Part shown: piece by piece, positions 22,551-34,318 of the stretch
Numbering within the stretch: the stretch's first letter is position 1
Layout: every line of letters starts with the position of its first letter
NCBI RefSeq assembly: GCF_030272615.1
Contig: NC_081413.1
Coordinates: forward strand, 564,076,010 to 564,140,009
Source: Cryptomeria japonica
Taxonomy: Eukaryota > Streptophyta > Pinopsida > Cupressales > Cupressaceae
Length of the DNA stretch: 64,000 bases
Direction of reading: 5' to 3'
Made by a program: the position numbers and the translations under genes
The notes under the pieces: generated by a model
The model's input: only the letters and a program-made list of their open reading frames with translations
Told to the model about the DNA's origin: nothing
The model's database searches: none

Positions 22551-22885
22551 GAAGGGAGTGGGTTCCATATTCAATTCACACACAATGCATCACTGAAATG
22601 GGTACTTGAAGGGAATCGTTACAGAATTACTATTGTGGAAGGTTTGTTACAACATGTGGTTGGGTATTCAGTCTCTCTGGCAAGTGTATGTGTCAATTGT
22701 GGGCGATACATGCCTTTCACGGTTCCCCAGTTGAGCATTTGAAATGACATTTTTCGGTTGCAAGTTTATGTGGATGTCCTACCTGGGTACAAGGGTTTGG
22801 TCATGATGGGACCTTTTGTCAGTGAGTTGATGTTGTAGGCCTTGAGAATTATACAAGAGAAGCTTGTCAAGGAACCTAAGAAGTT

Positions 22886-22990
22886 TTAAAGCTTGAAAGA
22901 ATCAAAGATTATCTGCTAATGGTAGAAGAGTTTGTGGTGAATCAAGAACGTCTCAATCCACAAAAGGAGAAGACTGAGGAAGATGACAGA
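22886..22990 (+). pseudogene. Captured fragment of proteasome ATPase RPT2
   Basis: Bases 22,886-22,990 read LKLERIKDYLLMVEEFVVNQ then ERLNPQKEKTEEDDR. This matches the conserved N-terminal coiled-coil region of 26S proteasome subunit 4 (RPT2). The match ends abruptly after EEDDR, after which the frame is unrelated to the proteasome; this could be an exon edge or a recombination point. The ATPase domain is absent. The frame continues to a stop at 23,231-23,233. Confidence 0.75.
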
Positions 22991-23739
22991 TTTTTCGATC
23001 TTCTATCAAGGGAAAGCAAAGATGACCATTATATGTACGTGCTTAAGGATTCATTTATGGATGGAGGGTTCATTTTAGAGCCAATTAATGATCTTTTCGA
23101 TGCTTTATTTAGTGTGAAGGGGAGCATAAGAGAAGATGTTTTTGACTTAGGTCTGTTTTGGAGATGGCTTATCCGCAGTGTTCGTGAACAGTCTTTGGCA
23201 AAGTTAAAATCTTTCATGGGTCTGGTTTCGTAAGGATTGAAATGGAGAGCAAGGAATGCCACAGTGCATGGTTGTGTTGGTTGGACTTCACGGGGGAGAT
23301 TGTTGGGTATATGAAGCCCAACAGTCACATGCCCTTTCAACTTCCCTAGACTATTCATTTCATACTTGAATATGAATGTATAAATGGATGTGTGCAGTCT
23401 ATGTATTGTATGTAATTGAGACATTGGTTGATAGATTATTCTCCCTACTTTCCAGTGGATGTAGCCAGTTATGGTGAACCACGTAAACTATTGTGTCATG
23501 TGTTGTTTGGTGTTTGTTTTAGTTTTGTTGTTTTATGTCTCCTCTGCTCTTTTATAATTAGCATGCATGTCAAATTGTTTCGAAAATGGATTTTTATTTA
23601 CGAACATTTTGATGTTATTGTAGATGCCTCTCGGCATTAAAAAAATGGATTTTTGTTTACAGACATTTTGATGTCATTGTAGATGCCTCTCGGCATAATT
23701 ATTGTTATTATAATATTATGATAATTATGTTGAAAGGCC

Positions 23740-24019
23740 TATTAATACTCACATAATGGATTGATACATATGCAAGTTAAAAACCTCATGTGATTAAAAT
23801 TGACACCCGTCATAATTACAATTAGTTTTACTATTACTTAAATAAAAATAATTTAAATAACTTTAAACTAGTATACCTATCTTTAGAGAAATATAGGTAA
23901 AGTACGCCGAAAGATTAATTGTAATTATGACGGGTGGCATACAATATGACGGTGTCAATTTTAATCACAGGGGGTTTTTAATCTCGCATATCTATCAATC
24001 CATTATGTGAGTATTAATA
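23740..24019. repeat. 280-bp foldback (MITE-like) element
   Basis: Arms at 23,740-23,766 and 23,993-24,019 are a perfect 27-bp inverted repeat (TATTAATACTCACATAATGG.. read inward). Inner segments also pair (AAAATTGACAC..TAATTACAATT against AATTGTAATTA..GTGTCAATTTT). No coding sequence, and I cannot assign a transposon superfamily. Confidence 0.8.
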
Positions 24020-24070
24020 TGTTTATCGGCGTAATAACCTAAATTAAAATAAATGCATGAAAAACTAAAA

Positions 24071-24621
24071 AAATATTTTATTTATTTTCTCCTCTCAACT
24101 ACCACTCACTCTCAGTTTGACTATTAATCAATTCTATTTATCTCCATCATACTAATAGTTAACTTCGTCAAAATAATATTATAATAATAATATAAAGATA
24201 TAATAATATAATAATAATAATAATTAATCTTAATAAAAAAATTTGCTTTGGTGAAGAGTTTAATAGAAATATTAAAATATTAAAATATAGAAATATCTTG
24301 ATAATAATATAATATTGATTACAACATCATAATATAATAATAAATAATATTAATTATAATATAATAATATAATTATTTTTTAAGTGAAATAATAAACAAA
24401 TATGATACCTTTCGGCGTACTTTACCTATATTTCTTTAAAGATAGGTATACTAGTGTAATTAATACTACTATACCTATCTTTAGAAAAAATACAAGTATC
24501 ATTTTTGTTCATTAACTTAAAAATAATTATATTATTATATTTAAAGATGGATATAGATAGAATTGATTAATAGTTAAACTCAAAGTGAGTGGTAGTTGAG
24601 AGGAGAAAATAAATAAAATAT
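24071..24621. repeat. Long inverted repeat, AT-rich
   Basis: Arms at about 24,071-24,148 and 24,547-24,621 are near-complementary over some 75 bp (TTTTCTCCTCTCAACTACCA on the left, its complement on the right). The centre is AT-rich and holds the smaller palindromic repeat at 24,360-24,535. MITE-like. Confidence 0.75.
24360..24535. repeat. Small palindromic repeat family member
   Basis: It contains TTTCGGCGTACTTTACC, ATATTTC and AAAGATAGGTATACTAGT. The same words recur inverted at 23,867-23,913 and, diverged, at 19,828-19,900. At least three copies in 5 kb point to a small AT-rich mobile repeat. Confidence 0.6.
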
Positions 24622-25200
24622 TTTTTTTTTGCTTTTTGTACATTTAAGTGTCACAATCACGTCAAATTTAATGCTTCTAGTTTTTATTTAACACATATTT
24701 GTGCATCCATTATGTGAGTGTAATACACCTTTGGTGTAACTATAATGCATACATATTGCATCAAGTATTGTCAATAGTGTGATGATCTAGATTAGTTGTA
24801 AGATTTAGTAACAAGAGTATTTTGTGTTAAAGATGAGACTATTTAATAATAATGATTTAGATTGGTTGAAGCAGATATGTTCTTAATAGAAGTATCGACA
24901 AAAATCGTCTCTTAAGTCCCGTAAAAAAGTAGAAAACATGGATCAACATCATTGATCCAATATGGTCGTTGAGTAGAAGTTAGATCATAGGAAGAAGACT
25001 TGGATTAAGCAAAACAAGAAGTGGATGAAAAAATGGGATGTTAATTCACATGAATATCCTAATTCCAATGAAGAGATAAAAAAAATATGTGAGAAATAAA
25101 AATTGGACTGCCATGTGGACAAAACAAATTGGGTGAAAAAAGAGCACACTATGTCAAAGAGTTCAACCCTTTATTGGATCATGATGAGAAATATTACTTA
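24622..25200. other. Spacer, no gene
   Basis: Only short frames. Bases 25,000-25,200 may be the upstream, unreadable part of the LINE remnant that follows. Confidence 0.4.
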
Positions 25201-25400
25201 AAGACCGCAATTAAGGAAAAAGCAAGGATTTTAGTGGCTCGGCTTAGGACTAGGTCTCGTCATCTCAAGTGCTAGATGAGTAGATGGACAACTCCCAAAG
25301 AAGACTGGAAAGAATGAATATGTATCTTTTGCACCAGATGAGTGGTTGAAACTAAACAACACTTCATTCTTGATTGTGCAGCATATGGACATTCGTAATC
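25201..25400 (+). pseudogene. Degraded 3' end of a LINE polyprotein
   Basis: One frame, broken by three stops, reads ARILVARLRTRSRHLKC, then CIFCTR and ETKQHFILDCAAYG. The CX2C..HX4C pattern is the zinc-binding tail that follows the reverse transcriptase in many LINE-type elements. The three stops show that it is dead. Confidence 0.5.
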
Positions 25401-25540
25401 AATTTGGAAGCATCTTAAAGGTAGACAATTCGAATGAGATATTTGAGGAGACTAAACTTCACGCTATTGCAAGTTTCTTAATCAAGATACATAATAGAAG
25501 AGTTGACATGGAAAGAAACATGAAAGTGGATTAATGTTGA

Positions 25541-28243
25541 CATGGAAAGAAACATGAAACAATACATAACTTTATTTTTTGCATAGGAATAAATACTCTC
25601 ATGTACACAAATAAATGTTAGGATAATTAACTAAATGTCTTACTAGTATTGAAATGATTGAATCTTTTTTGTCAGATGAGGCAATTCTAGGAAAAGATAC
25701 TTGTATTGCCTATTCATTTGTATTTTTCAAGGATGACTATCACAACGGTGTCAAATAGAACAATGAGCAAAAGCTTCTGTGCATGAGGTTATATACTTGG
25801 AGAGAGGCCTCTTCAAACATTGCATGGAGGGTGTTTGGGGAGCCTATAAAAATAGCTGAAGCCTCTCTGTCAACTAGAATTCCTTTGAAAATCAAACAAA
25901 TCGTTTGGTGGTTTATATATGATGTAAGAAGAGCCAACCTATAAGATATGAATAATCCCCATCTACAAATTACATCGACCGAGGAATGATTGAGTCTCTA
26001 CAAATTTATCTTACTAGCTCTTTTTTAGACATGGCACTTTCTTAACTGCTTTTAATTTTATTTTTTCTTGAAGACATTTTTATACTAGCATATCAATGCA
26101 ACTTCATTACTCTAAAAACCTATTACAGACATAGCAATACAGTGAATGAGATCCAATGAAATATTTTCATTTAGATCATTTTTAATGCAATGAATTTCAC
26201 CTTTATTATTGTAGAATCTTACCAACAAAATATTTTTTTGTTATTAATATAATTTATGTTACTTCGCAGCAGCATAGGTCTTCAACCTTGTATTAGACTA
26301 CTAAACTTGTTCAACCATTACACGACTTGACGATTTCATTATAACAAACAATTATTTCTTACTTGTTCTTGTTTTGCTAATTGTTTTTAGTTTCTAGAAT
26401 CATATTTTATCTTTTGTTCTTTTTTGAGTAATTAGATAGTAAGCTTGTTAAATTGATTCTTCAGCATATTGGAGTGGTTGTTTATGCTTAAATATATTGC
26501 TTTGTTTTGTACCCATCATCTACGTAGATCATATATTACATAGGCAATTAAAAGGAATCTTTTTTCTTAAGAATTTGTTTCTTATCTTCATAATATCGCT
26601 AGAAACAAAGTTCAAACAATTCAAGCTCTATTAATTAAATATAATTTGAGTGTTTCTTGTTTGCATTTTTAGGGCACCTGACTTTGGCATGTTAGAGCTT
26701 GAGTGCCTTTTTTCTACTTCATTGTCATCTTCAGCTTATGGTGGTTCAAGGGATAAAGCAAGACATCAAACATCAATTTGGTCAAAATAAAAGAGAGTGC
26801 TTTTGTAAGTTGATTAACTTTTTATTTTCTATAGTTGTGTGGCATTTTTAAGTTTAGTAACTATCCTTCAATATGAAGGTTGTCACAATTACACTATGCT
26901 TCAACTTCAATCTTCAATAATAGTTGATGCTAAATTTTATCCCATAATTTGTGGGCAGTCATAAACTCTTGCAATGTATAGTACCGATAGTTGATCCTTT
27001 TCATGGATGTTAGTGCATTTATATGCATAAAGTTGCATGTTTTAACTTGATTCTTAATAACCAAATATTTTGTAAGATTCAGTGAATTTTATAGCCTTAT
27101 TTGTCAAAGAGGTGCAATACCCTAATCATGAGATGTTGAATATGCAATTGACAAGATTCCTATTTTCATTGTTTCTATTAATTTCCCCATTTTAAACAAA
27201 ACTCACAGAGAGAAAACAAGACTACTTAAAATAAAGAAGAGAGCATGGGGAAAAATAAATATACAAGTCAACAAAATTAAAAGAATAGTTCACCAACAAT
27301 AACTAATAATGTTGAGAGTTTGATTGCTCTAAAAATTTGTTGCTTGAACAGGTTGGAGAATCTGGGTATGATAAGGAGGCACTGAATGAACAAGTGCACA
27401 TGGGTTGAGAGCAAGGAAAAGAGGCATAGATGCATAGGGCATAGTTACTACCTATCTGTTGCACATAATTTCTATTGAGGGGATCGATAAATCAAGATGC
27501 ATTCAATGAGATGACATTTGTGTAAATCTACATTAGATGATATAATATTTCTTTATATTGTTGGATCTCATTGACCATCCATTATTACTCATAGTACAAA
27601 AATATTCTTGTGTAATTGCTTCCATTGATATCACCTGGATAGGCTTTCATAGATTTTTTAAGATTTCTATTGACCACACAGTGTATTGTACTCAATGAGA
27701 GGCTCCAGAAAACTCTATGAATTCAATATGAATTCAACAACGAGATAAGATTTATCAAAAAAATCATTCAATGAAATAAGATAAAGTCAATATTTATGTG
27801 GAATTCAATGACCATTTATTATTATGACATTCTCTCCCATTCAATGTGATAAGATTTATCCATTTTTTTTAAGATTGCTAAAACAAATGGTTTGATTCGA
27901 TTGATTGGTCAGTCCTTACAATAAAGAAGATAAGATTTCTCAGACTCTCTTAGATTTTTCTAGATTTTCTTTTTTTTCCATGTCTTTTGCAATGAAACTA
28001 TAGAAATAAATAATTTGTGTGAAAAGAAAAGAGAAAAATTGAATTGTTTGATTGTAGCAAGTATATGCCAATAAGAAAAGAAATATAAAATTTTGTCAAA
28101 TAATTAAAATATATATAAATAATGAAACTATAGAAATGCAATAAATTCAATAATATGATTGGTCGACTTAAAAATAATAATTGCATCCAATGGATGCATA
28201 AATATCCTGCCTAGATTGATGTAGGAACTAATAATAATGTATA
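25541..28243. other. Spacer, no recognised gene
   Basis: AT-rich with many stops in all frames. A short frame at 25,760-25,930 (plus strand, KIKQIVWWFIYDV) may be an old LINE piece but is too short to call. Confidence 0.4.
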
Positions 28244-29561
28244 CTAGCACTTGCGCTGCAACGAGGTGCAATGGTTACGTCGATAGCAAGATATAGTTTG
28301 AGTAATAAATCAAAGGGTGGGGAGAAATCCAAGAAAACAAAATTACTTTTCTTAGGAGTAATTATTTACAATAAAAGTCAATTGATCGTGAAATGTGAAA
28401 ACAATTGAATATGATCGAATGCAACTTAATTTAAACCGGTATGTTATTCAAAATGGTTTCATTACATAAAAAAATTTACAATGTAAGAAGACAATTAACC
28501 CAAAAGGTCGATTGGATGGAGTACACTTGTTATTGGTTGGTGATATATCTTGTATACAACTATTGCAATTCAAAAAAAAGTACCAAATTTTGTATCATTA
28601 AGTTCAAGGATATGTAGACTTAGTAATCCTCTTTCTTGTTCTCCAAAATCTTTTGGGATTTCTTCTTTCAAGATATTGAACAAATGCTTCATTGTAATTG
28701 AAAATAAGTTTATTATTGGGCAAACCTTATATGCCATACTCAAGAATATGGTTGCTCACAATGATAGTGACAAGTTCCCTCAATAATTTTGTAGTATGTC
28801 TATAGTTGAAGATGATATTTGTGTAATAGTGTGGCCAAAAAAGTAGGTCAATTACAATTTTGAGTATAGTGTCTGACAAGATATGTTCATTGAGCATGAT
28901 TGTCCAGCCATAATAGTATGGGTCATTCGTGAGAGCCAGGAATATCAACTCTTGACATGATATATTAGATTTCAAAAAGGCTTGCAGATCTTCATTTTTG
29001 GCACATGCATTAGAGAGCATCCTACATGGAACAATAATTGAATTAGGGTATTACTATTCAAAGTAATAATTTGAATAATTATTAATAAAGATAGATTAAA
29101 AATGAAAATTTGGTTACCTCATTTGGTGAGGGTCTATGATAAATATCATTTGTGTTCAAAACATATAGAACATAAGCACCAAAAAGATGAGATGTGTAAA
29201 TTAGGTGTGAGATTTTGTACAATAATGTGTAGCTTCAATAAATAGGTAAAATGTAAAATTTAAAATTGGTAAACAATTAAATTTTGAAGTTTGTTGAGAT
29301 TGAAAATATTGTCAAACGATTTTTTGTGTAATGCAAAATAGTGTTTGAAGATATAATTTGTGAGTATTAAATTTATGTTATTATTATTATTGCAAAAAAA
29401 TTGTCTCAATGTATGAGCACAATTACCTTAAGAAGTTTATTTTATTGAATATGTTTGTTGTTGGCTATGTAGATGCCTTCTTTGTTATTAAATAGAGTGG
29501 AATTGATGTTGTCAATCAATATGTATGCTTTTGTCTTGATATCACCTCCTTGTAGATGTGT

Positions 29562-30560
29562 TCATCGTGTCTTAGAGTAAATTTGTGTAAAAGAGAAATT
29601 TGTTAAAGTGAAATTAAGACTTCCTAAATAATTTGGAAAATTGCAAGGGAGATAGGAGTGATAGTTGCATACCTTAGTTTTTAAGAGAAACAATTGTTGT
29701 AAGCAAGCTTCCTCTTGTTTCCTTACAATTGTGTATGGATTGTTTTGTATTTTAGAGTATTGATCAAAGGACAATGTTGGTTGAATGCAAAGTTTGTTCA
29801 ATGACTTGACTCTAGATATAATTATAAATGTTAGTCCCTTCCTTTCTATTTTCCCAATATCAATCATTGCTTTTTGTAGTGTGAGACCTTGGGATTTATG
29901 TATTGCAATAGACCATGCCATTGTAAGTGGTATTTGCCTATGGTTTCCAAGCAATACAAGTATTAGCGGTATACTTTTTAGGTTATCTTGGTTCCATGGT
30001 GGTTCATTTTAATTATCAATACTTACAACGTACATTGGAACATCTAGTGGTTTGAAGCCAAGGCTATAAACGATATCAACAACTTCACTAAGAGCTCCAT
30101 TTGCAAGTCCTTCTTGTGTCCATATGTTGGTTGTGAGCATAATTATTTGGCCTAAGCATAGTAGTACTTGTTTCTCAAGTTTTTCATTATTAATTGCATT
30201 ATCTATTCAGCTCATGGTGCTTGTTGTAGTACTCACTGCAATTGAACAATTATTTAATTTTAACATTCTTCTATTATGCAATCTAACTAAATCATTAGTA
30301 GTAAATAGGTGCATCAAGTTGTCAAATTGTTCTTTTTCACTTGATGTGAGTTGTTTGTCTACGTGTGCCATTAAAATCTACCAATCTTCTTGTGTTGGTT
30401 CTGCATTTCGTATGTTTTGCAACATTTGATGAAATTGTCTTTGTGTTGGAGTTCCACCTTATTGGTGGAACATTATTTGTAAGGTAACAATTGTCATAAA
30501 TTGGTCCCATTGTGTTTTGGCATTTGAGTGTGATATGTAGATAGGTTTGTCCATCATAGC
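29562..30560 (-). pseudogene. PIF1-like helicase, C-terminal part, broken
   Basis: The last 130 codons (29,954 to 29,562) contain IPLTMAWSIAIHKSQGLTL and GLTFIIISRVKSLNKL, the UvrD-like C-terminal motifs of PIF1 helicases. Upstream on the same strand, 30,500-30,015 reads PTQEDW, HLFTTNDLVRLHNRRM and IWTQEGLANGALSEVVDIVY, also standard in plant PIF1 helicases. A stop (TAA at 30,011) and frame changes separate the pieces. The N-terminal Walker motifs are not seen. Confidence 0.75.
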
Positions 30561-30586
30561 CTAAGGTAGTTGTGCAAGGTCACTGA

Positions 30587-32000
30587 TTAGTCTTTTGGGT
30601 ACCCCATCTTTGAAGATTCTCGAATTGTCTGACAATCCATCATGTCTACCAATATGCCCTTTTCAACCAACCAAAATAACCTATGCACTTTTGAATCAAG
30701 TGTCCCTCCTTGCGACAATGCATGCCTACACCAAACAATAATAGAATTTGAAACACTGAATGTAACACCTATAATCCTCAATTGTTCCTTAAATAGAGTT
30801 CTCTTCACACATGCATTGGCTCCATCATGCTCCCCCTTTTCATGTCCAGCTTAAAAAGAACTCCACATATGAGGTGCACCCCTCTTTGCATGCATTCTAC
30901 CCAACCAATAAAATATACGAGCATTCATGAATTAACTCGTGCAATTATTTGACCAAATGAGATGTTGAGCCATTACAATATATTTTCCTTGTAAGAAATC
31001 AAGTTTTTTTTAAATAATGTTGCACAAACTTTAACGAGTGATACATATCATCACTCCTGTAAAAATGAATATTGAGGTTGTACCTCATTTTGTAGTTGCA
31101 ATGTGTAGTTTCTGCAAAATCCACCACAGATATAATATTTCCAATCGAGAAAGAATCATTACACATCCTCAATCTTTGATCCAATCACCGAGACCTATGG
31201 CTATGCCTTGCATACTTGTAGAAAATATTTTCCTTAATTTAAAATAAAATCAACAACACTAACTTCTTTTGTAACCAACTCACATCTAGAACCTTCACTT
31301 CCGCTCTTCAAACTATATTTCACCATCTCATATCTTTTTTTCTCAAAAGAATTCTTTCCAAATTCATGCTTGTTGCCCTCATTAAAATATGATACAAACT
31401 TTGACAAACCACCACATTGTAAATACTTCTCATTTAAACAATCATCTCTAGCACATAAAAATAAATCTAACAAGTCCCTGGATGACTTCTGAAATTGCAT
31501 TGCACCACACTCTTGCAACATTTCGTTAGTATGCAAAGTCAAATAAATATAGAATAATAGTTCATGATACATTGAAAACTCCACATAGTATTTGCAACAA
31601 GTATTATGAATTATAATAGGTACACAATAAAACATATTACAAAATTCAAAAGCCCTTTGTGAGATTTGCAAAGTTGGATGTATTTCACAAAATTGTTTGT
31701 ACATATTGTTTGGCTAGATTTCATGAAATGTTTAGAATGCAGTGTGCAGTCTCAATTGCCATTTCTTAAACTTTAAAAATCCTTTACATTGGGTGACACT
31801 CTAGAGTTAGAGTGCTAAAATTGTTTAATTTCATCCTTTACCTTATTTGTTAGCTTCTTATCAACACGTGAAAGCCTCCCACTAAAATCCCATGTTTCAT
31901 TTTGAAGAGGATCATCAAGTCTTTTTCTTCTTGTGAGTGATCTAGACAATGTTTTTATGATTTAGATTCAAATCAACACAAGTGTTTCTAAAAAAAGATC
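30587..32000 (-). pseudogene. Large transposon-associated protein of unknown function, broken
   Basis: An open stretch from 31,704 to 31,234 (156 codons) contains NTCCKYYVEF, a Cys-rich segment CARDDC..CGG, and KKRYEMVKYSLKSG..ELVTKEV. Further down the strand come NIISVVDFAE, FVQHYL and, at about 30,890-30,790, GHEKGEHDGANACVKRTLF. From memory these are in the same order as in a widespread unnamed eukaryotic family (motifs like DFAENY, SDGCASQFK and GHGKGEHDGAG) scattered like a mobile gene. Frameshifts and stops break it. I do not know its function. Confidence 0.5.
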
Positions 32001-32481
32001 ATTTCTCAAATGATGGCTTACTAATGAGGCTATGATTACTCTATGAGAAACTCTCTTATCTCTTTTCTTGCTAGTCTTTCCAAAATAATTTTGAGAGCAT
32101 TAAAAATATTTTTGATGATAATAACATTTTTCTCCAACTTCGTGTTCACAAAAATCTTAAATATGGCTAGCAAAGGTCTCATTTTTTGTAAATTTTGCAA
32201 TTGTACAAAAAGTTGCCATTGTTCTCTCAATGTCTTATTGATAAAGTATTTGTTGAAAATTTTTGTAGCCCACAATTAAACAATTCATGTTGACCTCTTT
32301 CCTTTAAGATTTTCAATAATGTTTTCATCGATTTCCAGTAACCATTTTGGGGTTATTTAAGGCCTTGGATTTGGAACATCTCTTTCTTCCTCAAAAAGGT
32401 TGTCTCTTCTAATGTAATTTGGTGATGCATAATGTTCAATTGTTTCATTTTAAATGTTTTTGATTAAGGTAAAAACAGGTT

Positions 32482-34115
32482 TTGAAGGGGCCCCACAACC
32501 CTTTACAATTCAAGCTTTAACAGAAAAAGCAACAAGAAACAAAAAGGAACAGGCCAATGAAAAGCCAACAGAAAACCAAAGAAAACCAGCTAAAGCCCCA
32601 CAAAGCCAGCAAAACCGGCCAGACCCAAGAAGAAAAACTAATTGATTTTTTTCAAGGCATTATCCAGGGTGTTGCTAATCCCATGCAGTTCTTTGATGTT
32701 ATCCTTGAGATTTGGGAGATCCTTAGCAGAAGCAGCCACAACTTTCTTGACACTCGACCTAGTCCTCTTGGCAGCACCACCAACCAGAGTAGCTTCACCA
32801 CTACCAATCTGGATAGTCTCATTATCCATGTCAAGTTCCACCACGGGCTTAGGAGAGCTGGTATGATCGAAGACCTAAGTAATATCCTCCAATTTTTTAG
32901 TGACAGCTGACAGGATATTCGGGATAATACCCATCAAATTTTTCATGGCCTCTCTCCCTTCTTCCAGCGATTTAACCTTCTCCTCCATATCCTGCTTCCA
33001 TTTTATCTGCTCCCTGTCGTCATTCTCCTTCTTCTCATCCGTATTTTTCCCCTTTTTTTTCCAAGTTCTTCAAGAATTCATAGATCCATCTGTCATAATC
33101 CAGTCTCGCCTCGGTAAGTTTTTTGAGGTTATCCAGGAATAACCCATTGTTTTCCTTGTCCTCGCTTAAACTTTCCTTAGTCATATTCTTCTCAGGTTCC
33201 TTGTTCCTTTCTCTCTCAGTATTCGCATCTATTTCCTCGTTATCCTTGGAATCCACATCCTCCATAGGATGGTTGTTGTCCTTGCCAGGGCATTCACTGT
33301 GGATAGGGCTTTCATTGTCAGACTCATTATCACCGCTTTCCTCCTCAATACCCACCTCCTCATCTTTCTAGCTGTCATCACCATCAAAATCATCCATCTC
33401 CATTTCGCTGCATTCTTTTTCAATTTCCTTTGTTTCCATCCCAGGGGCATTCTTTCTTTTTTTGCTAGAAGACGCCTTCTCCTTGCCGGAATCGCCTCCC
33501 TCCATCTTTCTCTTCCCTAGGGAGGCGAATAACCTCTTGTTTTCTAGTAGGGTGAGGGTTTTGCAGTGCTCATAAATGAGCAGCAAGAGCCCACAATGGA
33601 GAACCGGACTAGAGGGATTCTTATTGTGTTTATTGAGGGACCTGGAAAGGGACCTGAAAAGGTAGTAGGGCAGGGATACCTTTTTGTCATGTCTGAAATG
33701 GTTTAAAAGAACAAAGTGGTAGGTGTGGGCCCTGGAGAAACAACCCTTAACCGTGATATATTCTATTATAGCGTTCAAAACCCAGCCCCAAATTTTCTTG
33801 ATATTAGCAGCTCCATAGTAACCTCTTTTTCCTTCCTCGGGAACAGATTAACCGCGTTGTTGGAGACTTTAAGGTCTCTAAAAAAATTAAGCCCAATATG
33901 GGGCATGCTAGTCACAGTAGCTATGAGGCAAGTATCCAGCTTGAACTTAACTCCATAGATTTTAAAGGAACCATTACACCAATTTTCAAAAATTTTGGTA
34001 ACAGCGAGATTTACCCTACCTTTATCATAATCTGCAAGCTTCTCCATAAAGCTTGTGAGGGATCCTTTTTCTAGTTTCACCCACACCTTCAGCATTGCTT
34101 TCCATGTTGACGGAT
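32482..34115 (-). pseudogene. LINE ORF1-like (gag-like) protein, broken
   Basis: Minus-strand frames follow one another from 34,095 to 32,638. The first contains SLTSFMEKLADYDKGRV and MPHIGLNFFRDLKVSNNAV, then comes RAHTYHFVLLNHFRHDKKVS, then a Lys/Ser-rich and very acidic region, a helical Glu/Lys segment and a basic tail. Breaks: a frameshift near 33,778, a TAG at 33,368 and a shift in an A-run near 33,050. Similar proteins accompany plant retroelements; no function is assigned. It is followed on the minus strand by a short ORF1-ORF2 type spacer (32,640-32,480). Confidence 0.45.
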
Positions 34116-34318
34116 TATCATATTCCTCCCTCCTTAAATCTCCTCACATCTTCAAATTCGGATTATCAGCTTTGTTCCTCTACAGACTCGGCACTCCTTT
34201 CCTGTAGTTGCTCGAGATTTTGAACTGGGTGACCCACAAAGCATGCGACGTATTATAAGAAATGGTTGGGGATCTACTGCTCTGCCAGGTAATAATTACC
34301 TTTCCATCAAGGCAAGAA

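Larger units (their letters stand above)
20162..23563 (+). mobile_element. Nonautonomous LTR retrotransposon carrying host-gene fragments
   Basis: A 3,402-bp element with LTRs of 262 and 263 bp (20,162-20,423 and 23,301-23,563), starting TGTTGGGTATATGAAGCC, and a TGCAT duplication (20,157-20,161 and 23,564-23,568). The primer site TGGTATCAGAG is at 20,426-20,436 and a purine tract GGGGGAGA lies just before the 3' LTR. There is no gag, protease, integrase or RT. Instead the interior is a patchwork of host-like coding pieces: an MCTP C2 segment, a PP2C segment and an RPT2 segment, all on the plus strand. A first frame (20,458-20,736, starting MEEEEGKIHNLYGSF) is not recognised. The LTRs are very similar, with a few differences. 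The primer site suggests mobilisation by copia enzymes. Confidence 0.9.
28244..32275 (-). mobile_element. Probable decayed Helitron-type element
   Basis: On the minus strand a PIF1-like helicase relic lies downstream of a large unknown protein relic. At 28,244-28,247 the strand shows CTAG followed by T, preceded by GC-rich TTGCAGCGCAAGTG, as at Helitron 3' ends. The 5' end (TC after A) could not be located and I see no HUH replication-initiator motif, so the class is uncertain. The right limit given is only the last related coding piece. Confidence 0.4.
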
